Source: Pseudomonas mucidolens (GTDB lineage Bacteria; Pseudomonadota; Gammaproteobacteria; Pseudomonadales; Pseudomonadaceae). Taken from it: 64,000 nt of DNA. The translations under genes and the position numbers were made by a program. The DNA lies in assembly GCF_900106045.1 (NCBI RefSeq), contig NZ_LT629802.1, positions 4,464,001-4,528,000 on the forward strand, given 5' to 3'. The notes below the pieces were generated by a model. The model was not told the DNA's origin and ran no database searches. It worked only from the letters and a program-made list of their open reading frames with translations. Below, in pieces: positions 51,176-60,185 of this stretch. Each line of letters opens with the position of its first letter. The first letter of the stretch is position 1.

Positions 51176-51238
51176 CCCGTCCGGTTATACACTGTGTTCA
51201 TTGCCGTTGCGGGTAGCGCACGGCTGTCGGAGTCGAAG

Positions 51239-51631
51239 ATGAAAGACTGGCTGGACGAGATCAAGTGGGACAGTGACGGCCTGGTGCCGGCCATTGCCCA
51301 GGACCACAAGACCGGGCGCGTGCTGATGATGGCCTGGATGAACCGCGAAGCCTTGAGCCTGACCGCCGTCGAGCAGCGCGCCATCTATTGGTCACGTTCG
51401 CGTGGCAAACTGTGGCGCAAGGGCGAGGAGTCCGGGCACGTGCAAAAGCTGCATGAGATGCGCCTCGACTGCGACGCCGACGTGATCATCCTGATGGTCG
51501 AGCAGATTGGCCACATCGCTTGTCACACCGGCCGTCACAGCTGCTTCTACCGGGTGTTCGAGAACGGCGAATGGAAAACCGTCGAGCCCGTCCTCAAAGA
51601 CCCGCACGCTATCTATTCGGCAGGACACTGA
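51239..51631 (+). CDS. hisI: Phosphoribosyl-AMP cyclohydrolase
   Basis: A 130-residue zinc enzyme of histidine synthesis, opening the adenine ring of PR-AMP. Metal and substrate residues are in [33 protein letters not shown] and [12 protein letters not shown]. The ATG at 51239 begins [11 protein letters not shown] as in relatives. Separate from hisE, which follows after 2 bases; the two are fused in enterobacteria. Confidence 0.96.
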   Translation: MKDWLDEIKWDSDGLVPAIAQDHKTGRVLMMAWMNREALSLTAVEQRAIYWSRSRGKLWRKGEESGHVQKLHEMRLDCDADVIILMVEQIGHIACHTGRHSCFYRVFENGEWKTVEPVLKDPHAIYSAGH

Positions 51632-51633
51632 AC

Positions 51634-51966
51634 ATGACCGATACACTCAACCGTCTGGCCCAGGTGCTGGAAGACCGCAAAGGCGCGGCCGCCGATAGCT
51701 CCTATGTGGCCAGCCTGTATCACAAGGGCTTGAACAAGATTCTCGAGAAGCTCGGCGAAGAGTCCGTCGAGACCATCATTGCAGCCAAGGACGCACAAAT
51801 CAGCGGCGACTGCAGCGATGTGATCTACGAAACCGCCGACTTGTGGTTCCACAGTCTGGTCATGCTCGCCCAACTGGGGCAGCATCCGCAGGCCGTGCTT
51901 GATGAACTGGACCGTCGCTTCGGCTTGTCCGGGCACGCCGAAAAGGCCTCGCGCCCGTCCGCCTGA
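51634..51966 (+). CDS. hisE: Phosphoribosyl-ATP pyrophosphatase
   Basis: A 110-residue all-alpha MazG-like enzyme that hydrolyses PR-ATP to PR-AMP. The conserved stretch is [19 protein letters not shown] followed by [16 protein letters not shown], which carries the metal-binding Glu/Asp set. It starts 2 bases after hisI, and the tat genes begin 27 bases after it; the hisIE-tatABC order is a Pseudomonas feature. Confidence 0.95.
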   Translation: MTDTLNRLAQVLEDRKGAAADSSYVASLYHKGLNKILEKLGEESVETIIAAKDAQISGDCSDVIYETADLWFHSLVMLAQLGQHPQAVLDELDRRFGLSGHAEKASRPSA

Positions 51967-51993
51967 ATAACTTTTTGACAGAGGAATTGCAGC

Positions 51994-52272
51994 ATGGGCA
52001 TTTTTGACTGGAAACATTGGGTCGTTATTCTCATCGTGGTTGTCCTGGTGTTCGGTACCAAAAAACTGAAAAACCTCGGCACCGACGTCGGCGAGTCCAT
52101 CAAGGGCTTTCGCAAAGCCATGAACGATGACGAAAAACCGGCCGATAACGCCGCCAACCCGGTTCCGCCGGCGCAGCCTGTGCACCCGCAGGCCACCCAA
52201 CCGATCACTGAACGTCGCACCTTCGACGTGCAGCCCGAGAAAGTCGAAGAGCCGACCCGCAAAGACTCGTGA
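51994..52272 (+). CDS. tatA: Sec-independent translocase protein TatA
   Basis: A 92-residue protein with one N-terminal membrane helix ([17 protein letters not shown]), the hinge GTKKLKNLG and an amphipathic helix ([14 protein letters not shown]), followed by a polar Pro/Glu-rich tail. TatA oligomers form the passage for folded proteins. AGAGGAA 8 bases upstream supports the ATG. The start [11 protein letters not shown] is typical for Pseudomonas TatA. Confidence 0.96.
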   Translation: MGIFDWKHWVVILIVVVLVFGTKKLKNLGTDVGESIKGFRKAMNDDEKPADNAANPVPPAQPVHPQATQPITERRTFDVQPEKVEEPTRKDS

Positions 52273-52282
52273 GCACTGACTA

Positions 52283-52699
52283 ATGTTTGGTATCAGCTTC
52301 ACTGAACTGCTGCTCGTCGGCCTCGTTGCGCTGTTGGTGCTGGGGCCGGAACGCCTGCCCGGCGCAGCACGTACGGCCGGCCTGTGGATCGGGCGCCTGA
52401 AACGCAGTTTCAACGCGATCAAACAGGAAGTTGAACGGGAAATAGGCGCCGACGAGATTCGTCGGCAGTTGCACAACGAACATATCCTGTCCCTGGAGCA
52501 GGACGCGCGAAAAATCCTCGCGCCCCAGCAGCAGGCACCTGCGCCGGTCGAACCGCTGGCCGAGCAGAGCATTGCGCCCGTGGCTGAAGCCGCGCCGGCT
52601 GCAACGCCCGCGCCCGTCACAGCGCCGACAGAAGCCGCGCCGACGCCTGCTGCGTCGCCCGCTCCCCACGACCCTACATTGCCGCCGCGAGCCCCATGA
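52283..52699 (+). CDS. tatB: Sec-independent translocase protein TatB
   Basis: A 138-residue protein: membrane helix [22 protein letters not shown], amphipathic helix ([24 protein letters not shown]) and a long Ala/Pro-rich cytoplasmic tail from about residue 75. The Glu near residue 8 and LGPERLP are TatB hallmarks. With TatC it forms the twin-arginine signal receptor. It overlaps tatC by 4 bases. Confidence 0.95.
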   Translation: MFGISFTELLLVGLVALLVLGPERLPGAARTAGLWIGRLKRSFNAIKQEVEREIGADEIRRQLHNEHILSLEQDARKILAPQQQAPAPVEPLAEQSIAPVAEAAPAATPAPVTAPTEAAPTPAASPAPHDPTLPPRAP

Positions 52700-53487
52700 G
52701 CGCTGATAAACCGGAAAACGACCAGCACATGCCGCTGGTCTCGCACCTCACCGAGTTGCGCACCCGCCTGCTGCGCTGTGTCGCGGCGATCTTTGTGATC
52801 TTTGCCGGGCTGTTTGCCTTTACCCAGCAGATCTACACCTTCGTCTCGACGCCGCTGCGCGAATACCTGCCGGCAGGCGCGACGATGATCGCCACCGACG
52901 TGTCCTCGCCGTTCCTCACGCCGTTGAAACTGACGATGATGGTCTCGCTGTTCCTGGCGATCCCGGTGATCCTGCACCAGGTCTGGGGCTTTATCGCGCC
53001 GGGGTTGTACAAGCACGAAAAACGCATCGCAGTGCCACTGCTGGTGTCGAGCATCATGCTGTTCTACACCGGCATGGCATTCGCCTACTTTCTGGTGTTC
53101 CCGCTGATCTTCAAGTTCTTCGCCGCCGCGACGCCGGCCGGCGTGGAAATGATGACCGATATCACCAGCTACCTCGATTTCGTGATGACGCTGTTCTTCG
53201 CCTTCGGCGTAGCCTTCGAGATCCCGGTGGCCGTGGTGCTGCTGGTGTGGATCGGTGTGGTCGACGTCAAGTACCTGCGCAAGATCCGTCCGTACGTGAT
53301 CATCGGCTGCTTTGTGGTCGGGATGATCCTGACGCCACCGGACATCTTCTCGCAAACCCTGTTAGCCGTGCCAATGTGGATGTTGTTCGAAGTCGGCATC
53401 CTGTTTGGCAGCCTGGTGAGCAAGCGCGGCGAACGCCCGGATGAGCAACCCGCCGACGACGACCAGCCGCCAGCCACACAACCGTGA
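52696..53487 (+). CDS. tatC: Sec-independent translocase protein TatC
   Basis: A 263-residue six-helix inner-membrane protein, the twin-arginine signal receptor. The N-terminal [17 protein letters not shown] and the first periplasmic loop ([21 protein letters not shown]) match family signatures; FALAF-like [16 protein letters not shown] lies in helix 4. Normal length with a polar tail. Overlaps rsmE by 4 bases. Confidence 0.96.
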   Translation: MSADKPENDQHMPLVSHLTELRTRLLRCVAAIFVIFAGLFAFTQQIYTFVSTPLREYLPAGATMIATDVSSPFLTPLKLTMMVSLFLAIPVILHQVWGFIAPGLYKHEKRIAVPLLVSSIMLFYTGMAFAYFLVFPLIFKFFAAATPAGVEMMTDITSYLDFVMTLFFAFGVAFEIPVAVVLLVWIGVVDVKYLRKIRPYVIIGCFVVGMILTPPDIFSQTLLAVPMWMLFEVGILFGSLVSKRGERPDEQPADDDQPPATQP

Positions 53488-54191
53488 ACCTGCTGCTGCT
53501 GGAACAGGCCGACTTTATCGCGGCTGACCGAGTGGTCCTGCGTGATCGGCGCCTGGTGCACATGCAGGACGTCCACCGCGCCGCTGTCGGCGACCGCCTG
53601 CGTGTCGGGCGGATTGACGGACTGATGGGCAACGCCGAACTGCTGCGCCTGGAAGCCGGCGAAGCGGAACTGCAGATTTCCCTTGATCAGCCGCCACCCG
53701 CCAAATTGCCGCTGACCCTGTTGCTCGCCCTGCCTCGACCAAAAATGCTGCGCAGGGTCCTGCAAACCGTGGCCGCCATGGGCGTGCCGCGGCTGGTGCT
53801 GGTCAATAGCTATCGAGTGGAAAAGAGCTTTTGGCAGACACCGTTTCTCGAACCCGAAGCGATCCGCGAGCAACTGATCCTCGGCCTGGAACAGGCCCGG
53901 GACACGGTATTGCCCGAAATCATCATCGAAAAACGCTTCAAGCCCTTTGTCGAAGACCGCCTGCCGGCCCTCACCCAAGGAACCCTTGGCCTGATCGGTC
54001 ATCCCGGCAATTACCCGCCATGCCCACGCGGGCTGGATGAACCGGTGACCCTGGCCATCGGCCCGGAGGGCGGCTGGATCCCCTACGAAGTGGACTTGCT
54101 GGCCAACGCCGGTTTGCAGCCAGTGCAATTGGGTGCGCGGATCCTGCGGGTCGAAACCGCCGTCACCGCCTTGCTCGCCCGCCTGTTCTGA
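53484..54191 (+). CDS. rsmE: 16S rRNA m3U1498 methyltransferase
   Basis: A 235-residue SPOUT-class methyltransferase with a PUA-like N-terminus. The knot region shows [17 protein letters not shown] and [17 protein letters not shown]. Starts with GTG overlapping the tatC stop (GTGA), so it is the last coupled gene of the tat run. A degenerate REP follows. Confidence 0.93.
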   Translation: MNLLLLEQADFIAADRVVLRDRRLVHMQDVHRAAVGDRLRVGRIDGLMGNAELLRLEAGEAELQISLDQPPPAKLPLTLLLALPRPKMLRRVLQTVAAMGVPRLVLVNSYRVEKSFWQTPFLEPEAIREQLILGLEQARDTVLPEIIIEKRFKPFVEDRLPALTQGTLGLIGHPGNYPPCPRGLDEPVTLAIGPEGGWIPYEVDLLANAGLQPVQLGARILRVETAVTALLARLF

Positions 54192-54198
54192 CCTCCTT

Positions 54199-54311
54199 TG
54201 TAGGAGCGCAGCTTGCTCGCGAATATCGCAAACGACCGCACGCTGTCCTGGTTTAACGCGGCGCCCTCAGGCTTTTCGCGAACACTGGCTGGGCGCTCCC
54301 CTCGCCCCTAC
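54199..54311. repeat. Degenerate REP pair after rsmE
   Basis: A clear copy, TGTAGGAGCGCAGCTTGCTC-GCGAA, at 54199-54223, and a decayed inverted partner at about 54274-54311 (TTCGCGAACACTGGCTGGGC then GCTCCCCTCGCCCCTA). The partner has several mismatches, unlike the other pairs. Confidence 0.6.
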
Positions 54312-54377
54312 AGAATCCTCACCCTCTGCCGATAGCCTCTGAAATAAGTCCAGGCCTTGTTCAGGGGAGTTCAGTGC

Positions 54378-56294
54378 ATGTACCGATGGGCGTTTGAAAA
54401 GTTGGGAAATGTAAGCGTCAACCGCAAGCTGGGCATGGGGTTCGGCCTGGTGTTGATTCTGACGCTGATGACCACGTTCACCGGCTGGACGGGCCTCAGT
54501 AGCGTGATCAGCCGTGGTGACAAACTGGGGTTTATTTCCAGTCTCAATGAATTGTCCAAAGACTTGCGTCTGGCCCGCCTGGATTTTGAAACGCGCCATG
54601 GCGAACAAGGCCCGGATGAGGTCAACACGCTGCTGGACGAACTCGAGGGCGGATTGAAAATCGCGCGCGGGCAGATCGAGCAGGCCAAAGACGTCACCTT
54701 GATCGACGATCAACTGGCCGCCGTCGCCACCTATCGACAGTCCTTCAACGCCCTGGTCCAGGCCGGCGCCCAGCGCGAAGACGCCCGCAGCAAACTGGGT
54801 GCGACCGCCGACAGCGCGGTGGTCCAGGTCAGCGAAATTGAAAAAAGCCTGCTGCAAGGTTACAGCGTCGCTCAGTTCAACAGCGTGGTCGACCTGAGCA
54901 AGCTAATTCAACAAGCGCGCTTCCAGGTGCGCGGCTATACCTACAGCGGCAAGACCGAGGCCGAGCAACCGGCACTGGATGCCATCAACAGCGCCTTGCA
55001 GAACATCGACAGCCTGCGCACCAGCCTGTCCGAGCAATATGCCGCCAACCTGCAGGCAGCCAGCGATTCCTTCAAGGCTTATCGCGCGGCCATCAGCCAG
55101 TTCCGCGACTCTCAGGTGGCCAGCGCGGCGGCCCTTAAAATCATGGCCGCACAAGGCGATATCCTGATCGATCGCAGCAAAAAACTGACCGCTTCACAAA
55201 CCGTGGTCCGTGATACCGATGCCACCCAAGCCAAGCGACTGCTGATGCTGGCCACGGGCTTGGCGCTGCTCTTCAGCGTAGTGGCCGCCTGGATCATCAC
55301 CCGTCAAATCGTTATCCCGTTGAACCAGACGCTCAAGGTTGCTGAACGAGTCGCCGCGGGCGACCTGAGCCATGACCTGAATTCGCAGCGCCGTGACGAA
55401 CTGGGGCAATTGCAACGCGCCATGCAGAGCATGACCACCGGTCTGCGCGAGCTGATCGGTGGCATCAGCGATGGCGTAACGCAAATTGCCAGCGCCGCCG
55501 AACAATTGTCGGCCGTGACCGAACAGACCAGCGCCGGGGTCAACAGCCAGAAAGTCGAAACCGACCAAGTGGCCACGGCCATGAACGAAATGACTGCCAC
55601 GGTGCAGGAAGTGGCGCGCAACGCCGAGGAAGCGTCGGAAGCCGCCGCTGCCGCCGACCAACAGGCCCGCGAAGGCGACAAGGTGGTGGGTGAGGCCATC
55701 GCCCAGATCGAACGCCTGGCCAGCGAAGTCGGTAACTCCACCGAAGCCATGGGCCACCTCAAACGTGAAAGCGACAAGATCGGCAGCGTGCTGGACGTGA
55801 TCAAGTCCGTCGCCCAGCAAACCAACCTGCTGGCCCTCAACGCCGCGATTGAAGCCGCTCGCGCCGGTGAAGCCGGGCGCGGTTTCGCCGTCGTGGCCGA
55901 TGAAGTACGCAGCCTGGCACTGCGCACGCAGCAGTCCACCGAGGAAATCGAGGAACTGATTGCCGGCCTGCAAAGCGGCACACAACAAGTCGCGACCATC
56001 ATGGATAACAGCCGTGGTCTGACCGACAGCAGCGTCGAGTTGACCCGTCGCGCCGGTAGCGCGCTGGAGAACATCACGCGTACCGTCTCGGCCATCCAGG
56101 CGATGAACCAGCAAATCGCCACGGCGGCCGAACAACAGAGCGCCGTGGCCGAGGAAATCAACCGCAGCGTGCTCAACGTACGTGACGTTTCAGAACAGAC
56201 CTCGGCGGCCAGCGAAGAAACCGCCGCGTCCAGCGCGGAGCTGGCACGGCTGGGGGTTTACCTGCAAAGTCTGGTCGGGCGTTTCCGGATCTGA
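54378..56294 (+). CDS. Methyl-accepting chemotaxis protein, probable HBM sensor domain
   Basis: A 638-residue transducer. One membrane helix near residues 15-37, an all-helical periplasmic domain of about 240 residues ([20 protein letters not shown] ... [19 protein letters not shown] segment), a second helix ([20 protein letters not shown]), HAMP, and the signalling hairpin with the conserved tip [20 protein letters not shown]. The two-bundle helical sensor resembles the HBM class of McpS/McpQ/TlpQ; the ligand is not readable. The ATG at 54378 has AGGGGAG 9 bases before it. Lies beside an amino-acid ABC transporter on the opposite strand. No C-terminal CheR-tethering pentapeptide is seen. Confidence 0.9.
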   Translation: MYRWAFEKLGNVSVNRKLGMGFGLVLILTLMTTFTGWTGLSSVISRGDKLGFISSLNELSKDLRLARLDFETRHGEQGPDEVNTLLDELEGGLKIARGQIEQAKDVTLIDDQLAAVATYRQSFNALVQAGAQREDARSKLGATADSAVVQVSEIEKSLLQGYSVAQFNSVVDLSKLIQQARFQVRGYTYSGKTEAEQPALDAINSALQNIDSLRTSLSEQYAANLQAASDSFKAYRAAISQFRDSQVASAAALKIMAAQGDILIDRSKKLTASQTVVRDTDATQAKRLLMLATGLALLFSVVAAWIITRQIVIPLNQTLKVAERVAAGDLSHDLNSQRRDELGQLQRAMQSMTTGLRELIGGISDGVTQIASAAEQLSAVTEQTSAGVNSQKVETDQVATAMNEMTATVQEVARNAEEASEAAAAADQQAREGDKVVGEAIAQIERLASEVGNSTEAMGHLKRESDKIGSVLDVIKSVAQQTNLLALNAAIEAARAGEAGRGFAVVADEVRSLALRTQQSTEEIEELIAGLQSGTQQVATIMDNSRGLTDSSVELTRRAGSALENITRTVSAIQAMNQQIATAAEQQSAVAEEINRSVLNVRDVSEQTSAASEETAASSAELARLGVYLQSLVGRFRI

Positions 56295-56309
56295 TGGTTC
56301 TTGGCGGGC

Positions 56310-57044
56310 TTACAGTACCTGGCGCAAAAACGCCTGGGCACGGGGATCCTTCGGCGCATCGAAAAACTGCGCCGGAGCCGCGTCTTCCAACAGCTTGCCA
56401 TGATCGAAAAACAGCACCCGATCCGCCACTTCCCGGGCGAACCCCATTTCGTGGGTCACGCAGACCATGGTCATGCCTTCCAGGGCCAGGGTCTTCATGA
56501 CGTCGAGCACTTCGCCAACCATTTCCGGATCCAGCGCCGAAGTGGGTTCGTCGAACAGCATGACCTTGGGCTCCATCGCCAGCGCCCGGGCAATCGCCAC
56601 GCGCTGTTGCTGACCACCGGAAAGCCGCGACGGGAACTCGTTGGCTTTCTGCGCAATGCCCACCTTCTCCAGTAACGCCAGGGCCTTGGCTTCACGCTCT
56701 CGCTTGCCGCGCTTGCGCACGACTTTCTGCGCCAGGCACAGGTTCTCCAACACGGTCATGTGAGGGAACAGGTTGAAGTGTTGAAACACCATGCCCACCT
56801 CCCGCCGGTAGGCATTCACGTCGGTTTTCGGGTCAGCCAGTTGCAGGCCGTCGATGCTCACCGAGCCGGAATCGAATTCTTCCAGGCCATTCAGGCAGCG
56901 CAGGAAGGTCGATTTGCCAGAGCCAGACGGGCCAATCACTACCAACACCTCGCCCTTGGCCACCTGGGTGCTGACGTTATCCACCGCACGGACCACTTGC
57001 CCACGGGTGTCGAAGACTTTTACCAGATCGCGAACTTCAATCAC
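56310..57044 (-). CDS. Polar amino acid ABC transporter ATP-binding protein (GlnQ-like)
   Basis: A 244-residue ATPase: Walker [11 protein letters not shown]-loop [12 protein letters not shown], signature LSGGQQQR, Walker [15 protein letters not shown] and the H-loop His in CVTHEMGF. It is of the GlnQ/HisP polar-amino-acid family. The GTG at 57044 is preferred (GCGGAGG about 10 bases upstream, 8-base overlap with the permease end); a TTG at 57065 would overlap the permease by 29 bases. Works with the adjoining permease and one or both upstream binding proteins. Confidence 0.93.
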   Translation of the reverse strand: MIEVRDLVKVFDTRGQVVRAVDNVSTQVAKGEVLVVIGPSGSGKSTFLRCLNGLEEFDSGSVSIDGLQLADPKTDVNAYRREVGMVFQHFNLFPHMTVLENLCLAQKVVRKRGKREREAKALALLEKVGIAQKANEFPSRLSGGQQQRVAIARALAMEPKVMLFDEPTSALDPEMVGEVLDVMKTLALEGMTMVCVTHEMGFAREVADRVLFFDHGKLLEDAAPAQFFDAPKDPRAQAFLRQVL

Positions 57045-57996
57045 TTTGCGCGAGCCTCCGCTCAAGCCGGCTGGCCATTTTCGACAGCGGCAGGTTGATC
57101 AGCAGGTACAAGCCTGCCACACAGAACAGGATTTCGAAGGGCGAGAATGAGGTGGTGATGACTTCACGCCCGCTCTTGAGCAACTCGGTAATGGCGATCA
57201 CCGACACCAGCGAGGTGTCCTTGACCAGGCTGATAAATTGTCCGGCCAACGGTGGCAGCACCCGCTTGAAGGCTTGCGGCAACACCACATGGCGCATCGA
57301 TTGGCCGGCACTCAAGCCCAGGGAGCGCGCGGCCTCACCTTGGCCACGGGCAATCGACTGCACACCCGCGCGAACGATTTCCGCCACGTAAGCCCCGGTG
57401 AACAACGACAGCGCTGCGATACCGGCAAACTCGCGAGACAGATTCAGCACCGTACCGATGAAGAAATAGAAAATGAAAATCTGCACCAACAGCGGCGTGC
57501 CGCGCACCAACTCGACGTAAATCGTCGACAAGTCACGCAAGGTCGGGTTATTCGATAACCGACACAGCCCTGTCGCCAAGCCAATCAGCAGACCCAGGAT
57601 ACCGGACACCAACGACAGCCACAGCGTGGTCCACAAACCCCACATCAGCGGGCCCAGCGCCCAGTGCCGAGTCACGCCGACCGCATCGCCCTCGGCCACA
57701 TCATCGCCGCGCGCCACTTGCAGGCTGTCCTCGGCGACAGTCAGTTGTTGCTCGCCGCCGGCATCGTTGCGCAGGGTCACTCGGGCGGTATCACCGTTGC
57801 GCACCAGTTCAATGACGGTGGAGATATCCGCCGCCCGCTGGGGCTCTTCGGCTTGATAGGCAAAATATTGCGGTACGCGGTTCCAGCGCCATTCGTAGGA
57901 CATCAGCGAGGTGGCGTAGTACAACGCACCCGCCAGGCCAACCAGCACCAGCAAGGTCAGCAGGTGCCAGGGCCATTGGGCTTTTTTCTGTTTCAT
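57037..57996 (-). CDS. Polar amino acid ABC transporter permease, His/Glu/Gln family
   Basis: A 319-residue permease. The C-terminal ~210 residues are the HisMQ-type domain with the EAA loop ([25 protein letters not shown]) and [13 protein letters not shown]. It has an extra N-terminal part: a first membrane helix (about 10-30) and ~90 periplasmic residues ([13 protein letters not shown] to [13 protein letters not shown]) before the transport helices. A single permease gene with no partner suggests a homodimer. Overlaps the ATPase gene by 8 bases. Confidence 0.92.
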   Translation of the reverse strand: MKQKKAQWPWHLLTLLVLVGLAGALYYATSLMSYEWRWNRVPQYFAYQAEEPQRAADISTVIELVRNGDTARVTLRNDAGGEQQLTVAEDSLQVARGDDVAEGDAVGVTRHWALGPLMWGLWTTLWLSLVSGILGLLIGLATGLCRLSNNPTLRDLSTIYVELVRGTPLLVQIFIFYFFIGTVLNLSREFAGIAALSLFTGAYVAEIVRAGVQSIARGQGEAARSLGLSAGQSMRHVVLPQAFKRVLPPLAGQFISLVKDTSLVSVIAITELLKSGREVITTSFSPFEILFCVAGLYLLINLPLSKMASRLERRLAQSD

Positions 57997-58033
57997 TACG
58001 GATTCCGGGATTGATGTCGCCTGTCAGGCCGAC

Positions 58034-58097
58034 ATCGCGAGCAAGCCCTCCCACCTTGGAATGCCTTCCAAAGGTGGGAGCGGGCTTGCTCGCGATA
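58034..58097. repeat. REP hairpin between permease and binding-protein genes
   Basis: ATCGCGAGCAAGCCC-TCCCACCTT on the left and AAGGTGGGAGCGGGCTTGCT-CGCGAT on the right are complementary over more than 20 bases with a short centre (GGAATGCCTTCC). As the binding-protein gene lies upstream on the same strand, this hairpin may keep its message more abundant than that of the permease and ATPase. Confidence 0.85.
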
Positions 58098-58122
58098 GGT
58101 GCGACTCGGTACTCAAACAGCT

Positions 58123-58920
58123 TTATTCCATGTCCTTGAGCCACTCGGAGCGTTTGAACCACTTGTCATGGAGACGATCGTAGGTGCCGTCGTGCTTGAT
58201 CTGGTGCAGGAAGTTATTGATGAAGTTGATGCTGTCGTAGTCGCCCTTCTTCAGGCCAAAGGCCAGCGGCTCATAGGTGAAGGGTTCGTCGAGGTGCACC
58301 AGCTTGCCGCTGCCGACTTTTTTCTCTGCCACAACGTTATACGGTGCGTCATAGACGAACGCGTCAGCCTTGCCGTTGACCACGTCGAGCACACCTTCCT
58401 GCTCGTTGTCGTAGCCGTGGTACTTGGCCTTGGAGATCAACTTCTTGGCCTGCATCTCACCGGTGGTGCCAAGCTTGGAGGTCAGGCGATATTTTTCGTC
58501 ATTAAGGTCTTTGTAGGACTTGATAGTGCCTTCCAGCTCTTTGCGAATCAGCAGGGTCTGGCCAACCACAATGAAGGGTTCGCTGAAGTTCAGGCGCAGA
58601 TTGCGCTCCTGGGTCAGGGTCATGCCGCTGCCGATCATGTCGAACTTGCCGGTCAGGAATGCCGGGATGATACCGTCGTAACCGGTGGAGACCAGCTCCA
58701 GCTTGACGCCCATGGACTTGGCCAGCGCCTTGAGCAGGTCGACCTCAAAGCCAATGATCTCACCACGTTTGTTAGTCATCTCGAACGGCATGTAGGTCGG
58801 GTCCATGCCAACTTTCAGCGTCCCGCGCTTGACCGCGTCGTCAATCGCACCCGCCTGGGCCGCACTGACGGCCAACAACGACGTGACGCCGAGCAACAGC
58901 ATCGAAAGATACTTTTTCAT
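58123..58920 (-). CDS. Periplasmic amino-acid-binding protein 1 of the ABC transporter
   Basis: A 265-residue SBP_bac_3 protein with signal peptide MKKYLSMLLLGVTSLLAVSA cut after AQA. The mature part shows LKVGMDPTYMPFEMTNKRGE, GFEVDLLKALAKSMGVKLEL, FDMIGSGMTLTQERNL and YDAPYNVVAEKKVG, the normal two-lobe fold. The ATG at 58920 is chosen because AGGGGAC stands 7 bases upstream. First gene of the ABC operon. The ligand is probably a polar amino acid, not further resolved. Confidence 0.93.
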   Translation of the reverse strand: MKKYLSMLLLGVTSLLAVSAAQAGAIDDAVKRGTLKVGMDPTYMPFEMTNKRGEIIGFEVDLLKALAKSMGVKLELVSTGYDGIIPAFLTGKFDMIGSGMTLTQERNLRLNFSEPFIVVGQTLLIRKELEGTIKSYKDLNDEKYRLTSKLGTTGEMQAKKLISKAKYHGYDNEQEGVLDVVNGKADAFVYDAPYNVVAEKKVGSGKLVHLDEPFTYEPLAFGLKKGDYDSINFINNFLHQIKHDGTYDRLHDKWFKRSEWLKDME

Positions 58921-59143
58921 CACCATGTCCCCTGAACTCATTTTATTGTGCGGTCAGCCCCCAGTAGGGCTGCACTATTCTTAGCGCAGCGATGCTAACC
59001 CACTCGACCATCGCGACAAAGGTCTAGCCGGGATTTGTTGGCGGTTATGACAGAAAAAACCTATCAGGCCCCAGGAAAAAACAGCACTGGCACCTCCATT
59101 GCAGGAACCGGGCCCGTTGCCTAAATGTTTGCGGCCTTGCGCA

Positions 59144-59944
59144 TCAGTCTATCTCCGACAGCCAGTCCGTATCCCTGAACCACTTGTCATGCAGGCGATC
59201 ATAGGTGCCATCCTGGGCTATCTGATTGAGAAAATGATTGATCCAGTTGAGGCTGTCGTAATCACCCTTTTTCAAGCCAAACGCCAGCGGTTCGTAGGTA
59301 AAGGGCTGCTCCAGGGCCAACAGCTCGCGGTTTTGCGGCTTGACCATGGCGATCAGGTTGTAGGGCGCATCATGAATAAAGGCATCGACTTCACCGTCGA
59401 CTAACTGCTGCACACCTTCCTCCGGTGTCGGAAAACTGCGCAAGTGCGCCGCGCCCAAAAAACGCTGGGCCGCGGCTTCTCCCGTGGTGCCGTCCGTTGC
59501 CGCGATCCGATAGCCGGCCTCGTTCAAGTCTTCGACACTGCTGACCTTTCCTGCCAGCCTGGGATGAAGCAGGATGGTCTGGCCGACAATGATGAACGCG
59601 TCGCTGAAGTTGAGCTGCAGGTTGCGTTTCTGGGTCACGGTCATGCCGCTGCCAATCATGTCGAACTGGTCGGCCAACAGGCCCGGGATCAGATCGGTAT
59701 AAGCCACCGGGACCAACTCCAGTTCCACACCCAGCGCTTTGCTCATTTCCTGCAGCAGATCGATCTCGAAGCCAACGATATGTCCCCGCTTGTCGGTCAT
59801 TTCAAAGGGAATATAAGCGGGATTGGTGCCTACTTTCAGCACTCCGCGCCGTACGGCATCCTCAATGGCGCCCGCCCGCGCCAGGTCCAGGTGAAAAAAC
59901 GTGACGATGCCCAGCAGCAGCACCGACAAATACCTTGTGATCAT
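59144..59944 (-). CDS. Periplasmic amino-acid-binding protein 2, paralogue of the previous
   Basis: A 266-residue SBP_bac_3 protein with signal peptide ending RAGA. It is colinear with its neighbour throughout: LKVGTNPAYIPFEMTDKRGH, FDMIGSGMTVTQKRNLQLNF, IHDAPYNLIAMVK and the identical ends EPFTYEPLAFGLKKGDYDS-type and GTYDRLHDKWF. The pair arose by tandem duplication and has since drifted in the hinge and pocket regions. It lies 223 bases upstream of the first and may have its own promoter; whether it feeds the same permease is unknown. Confidence 0.9.
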   Translation of the reverse strand: MITRYLSVLLLGIVTFFHLDLARAGAIEDAVRRGVLKVGTNPAYIPFEMTDKRGHIVGFEIDLLQEMSKALGVELELVPVAYTDLIPGLLADQFDMIGSGMTVTQKRNLQLNFSDAFIIVGQTILLHPRLAGKVSSVEDLNEAGYRIAATDGTTGEAAAQRFLGAAHLRSFPTPEEGVQQLVDGEVDAFIHDAPYNLIAMVKPQNRELLALEQPFTYEPLAFGLKKGDYDSLNWINHFLNQIAQDGTYDRLHDKWFRDTDWLSEID

Positions 59945-60152
59945 GCAACACCCCTTTTTTCATTGATCAGCCGCGTGCCGAGCCTTGCGGTTTGAGCGCA
60001 AACCAGAGACGGCCGAGTCAGATTTCGGGGGGCGATCCTAACCCACTCCCAGGCACCGCAATATGCCTTGAGCAAAGGTCTTTTGTTTCGAAATAACAAG
60101 GAGTTATGCAGATAGAGCAGAAAGCGCAAACGCTGTAGGAGTAACGCTTCAA

Positions 60153-60180
60153 ACGCCCCCGAGACCTGCCTCGGGGGCGT
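60153..60180 (-). terminator. Terminator hairpin after opgH
   Basis: ACGCCCCCGAG (60153-60163) and CTCGGGGGCGT (60170-60180) make an 11-bp GC-rich stem with a 6-base loop, 5 bases after the opgH stop. On the minus strand TTTG follows. It should end the opgGH transcript. Confidence 0.82.
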
Positions 60181-60185
60181 CCGAA

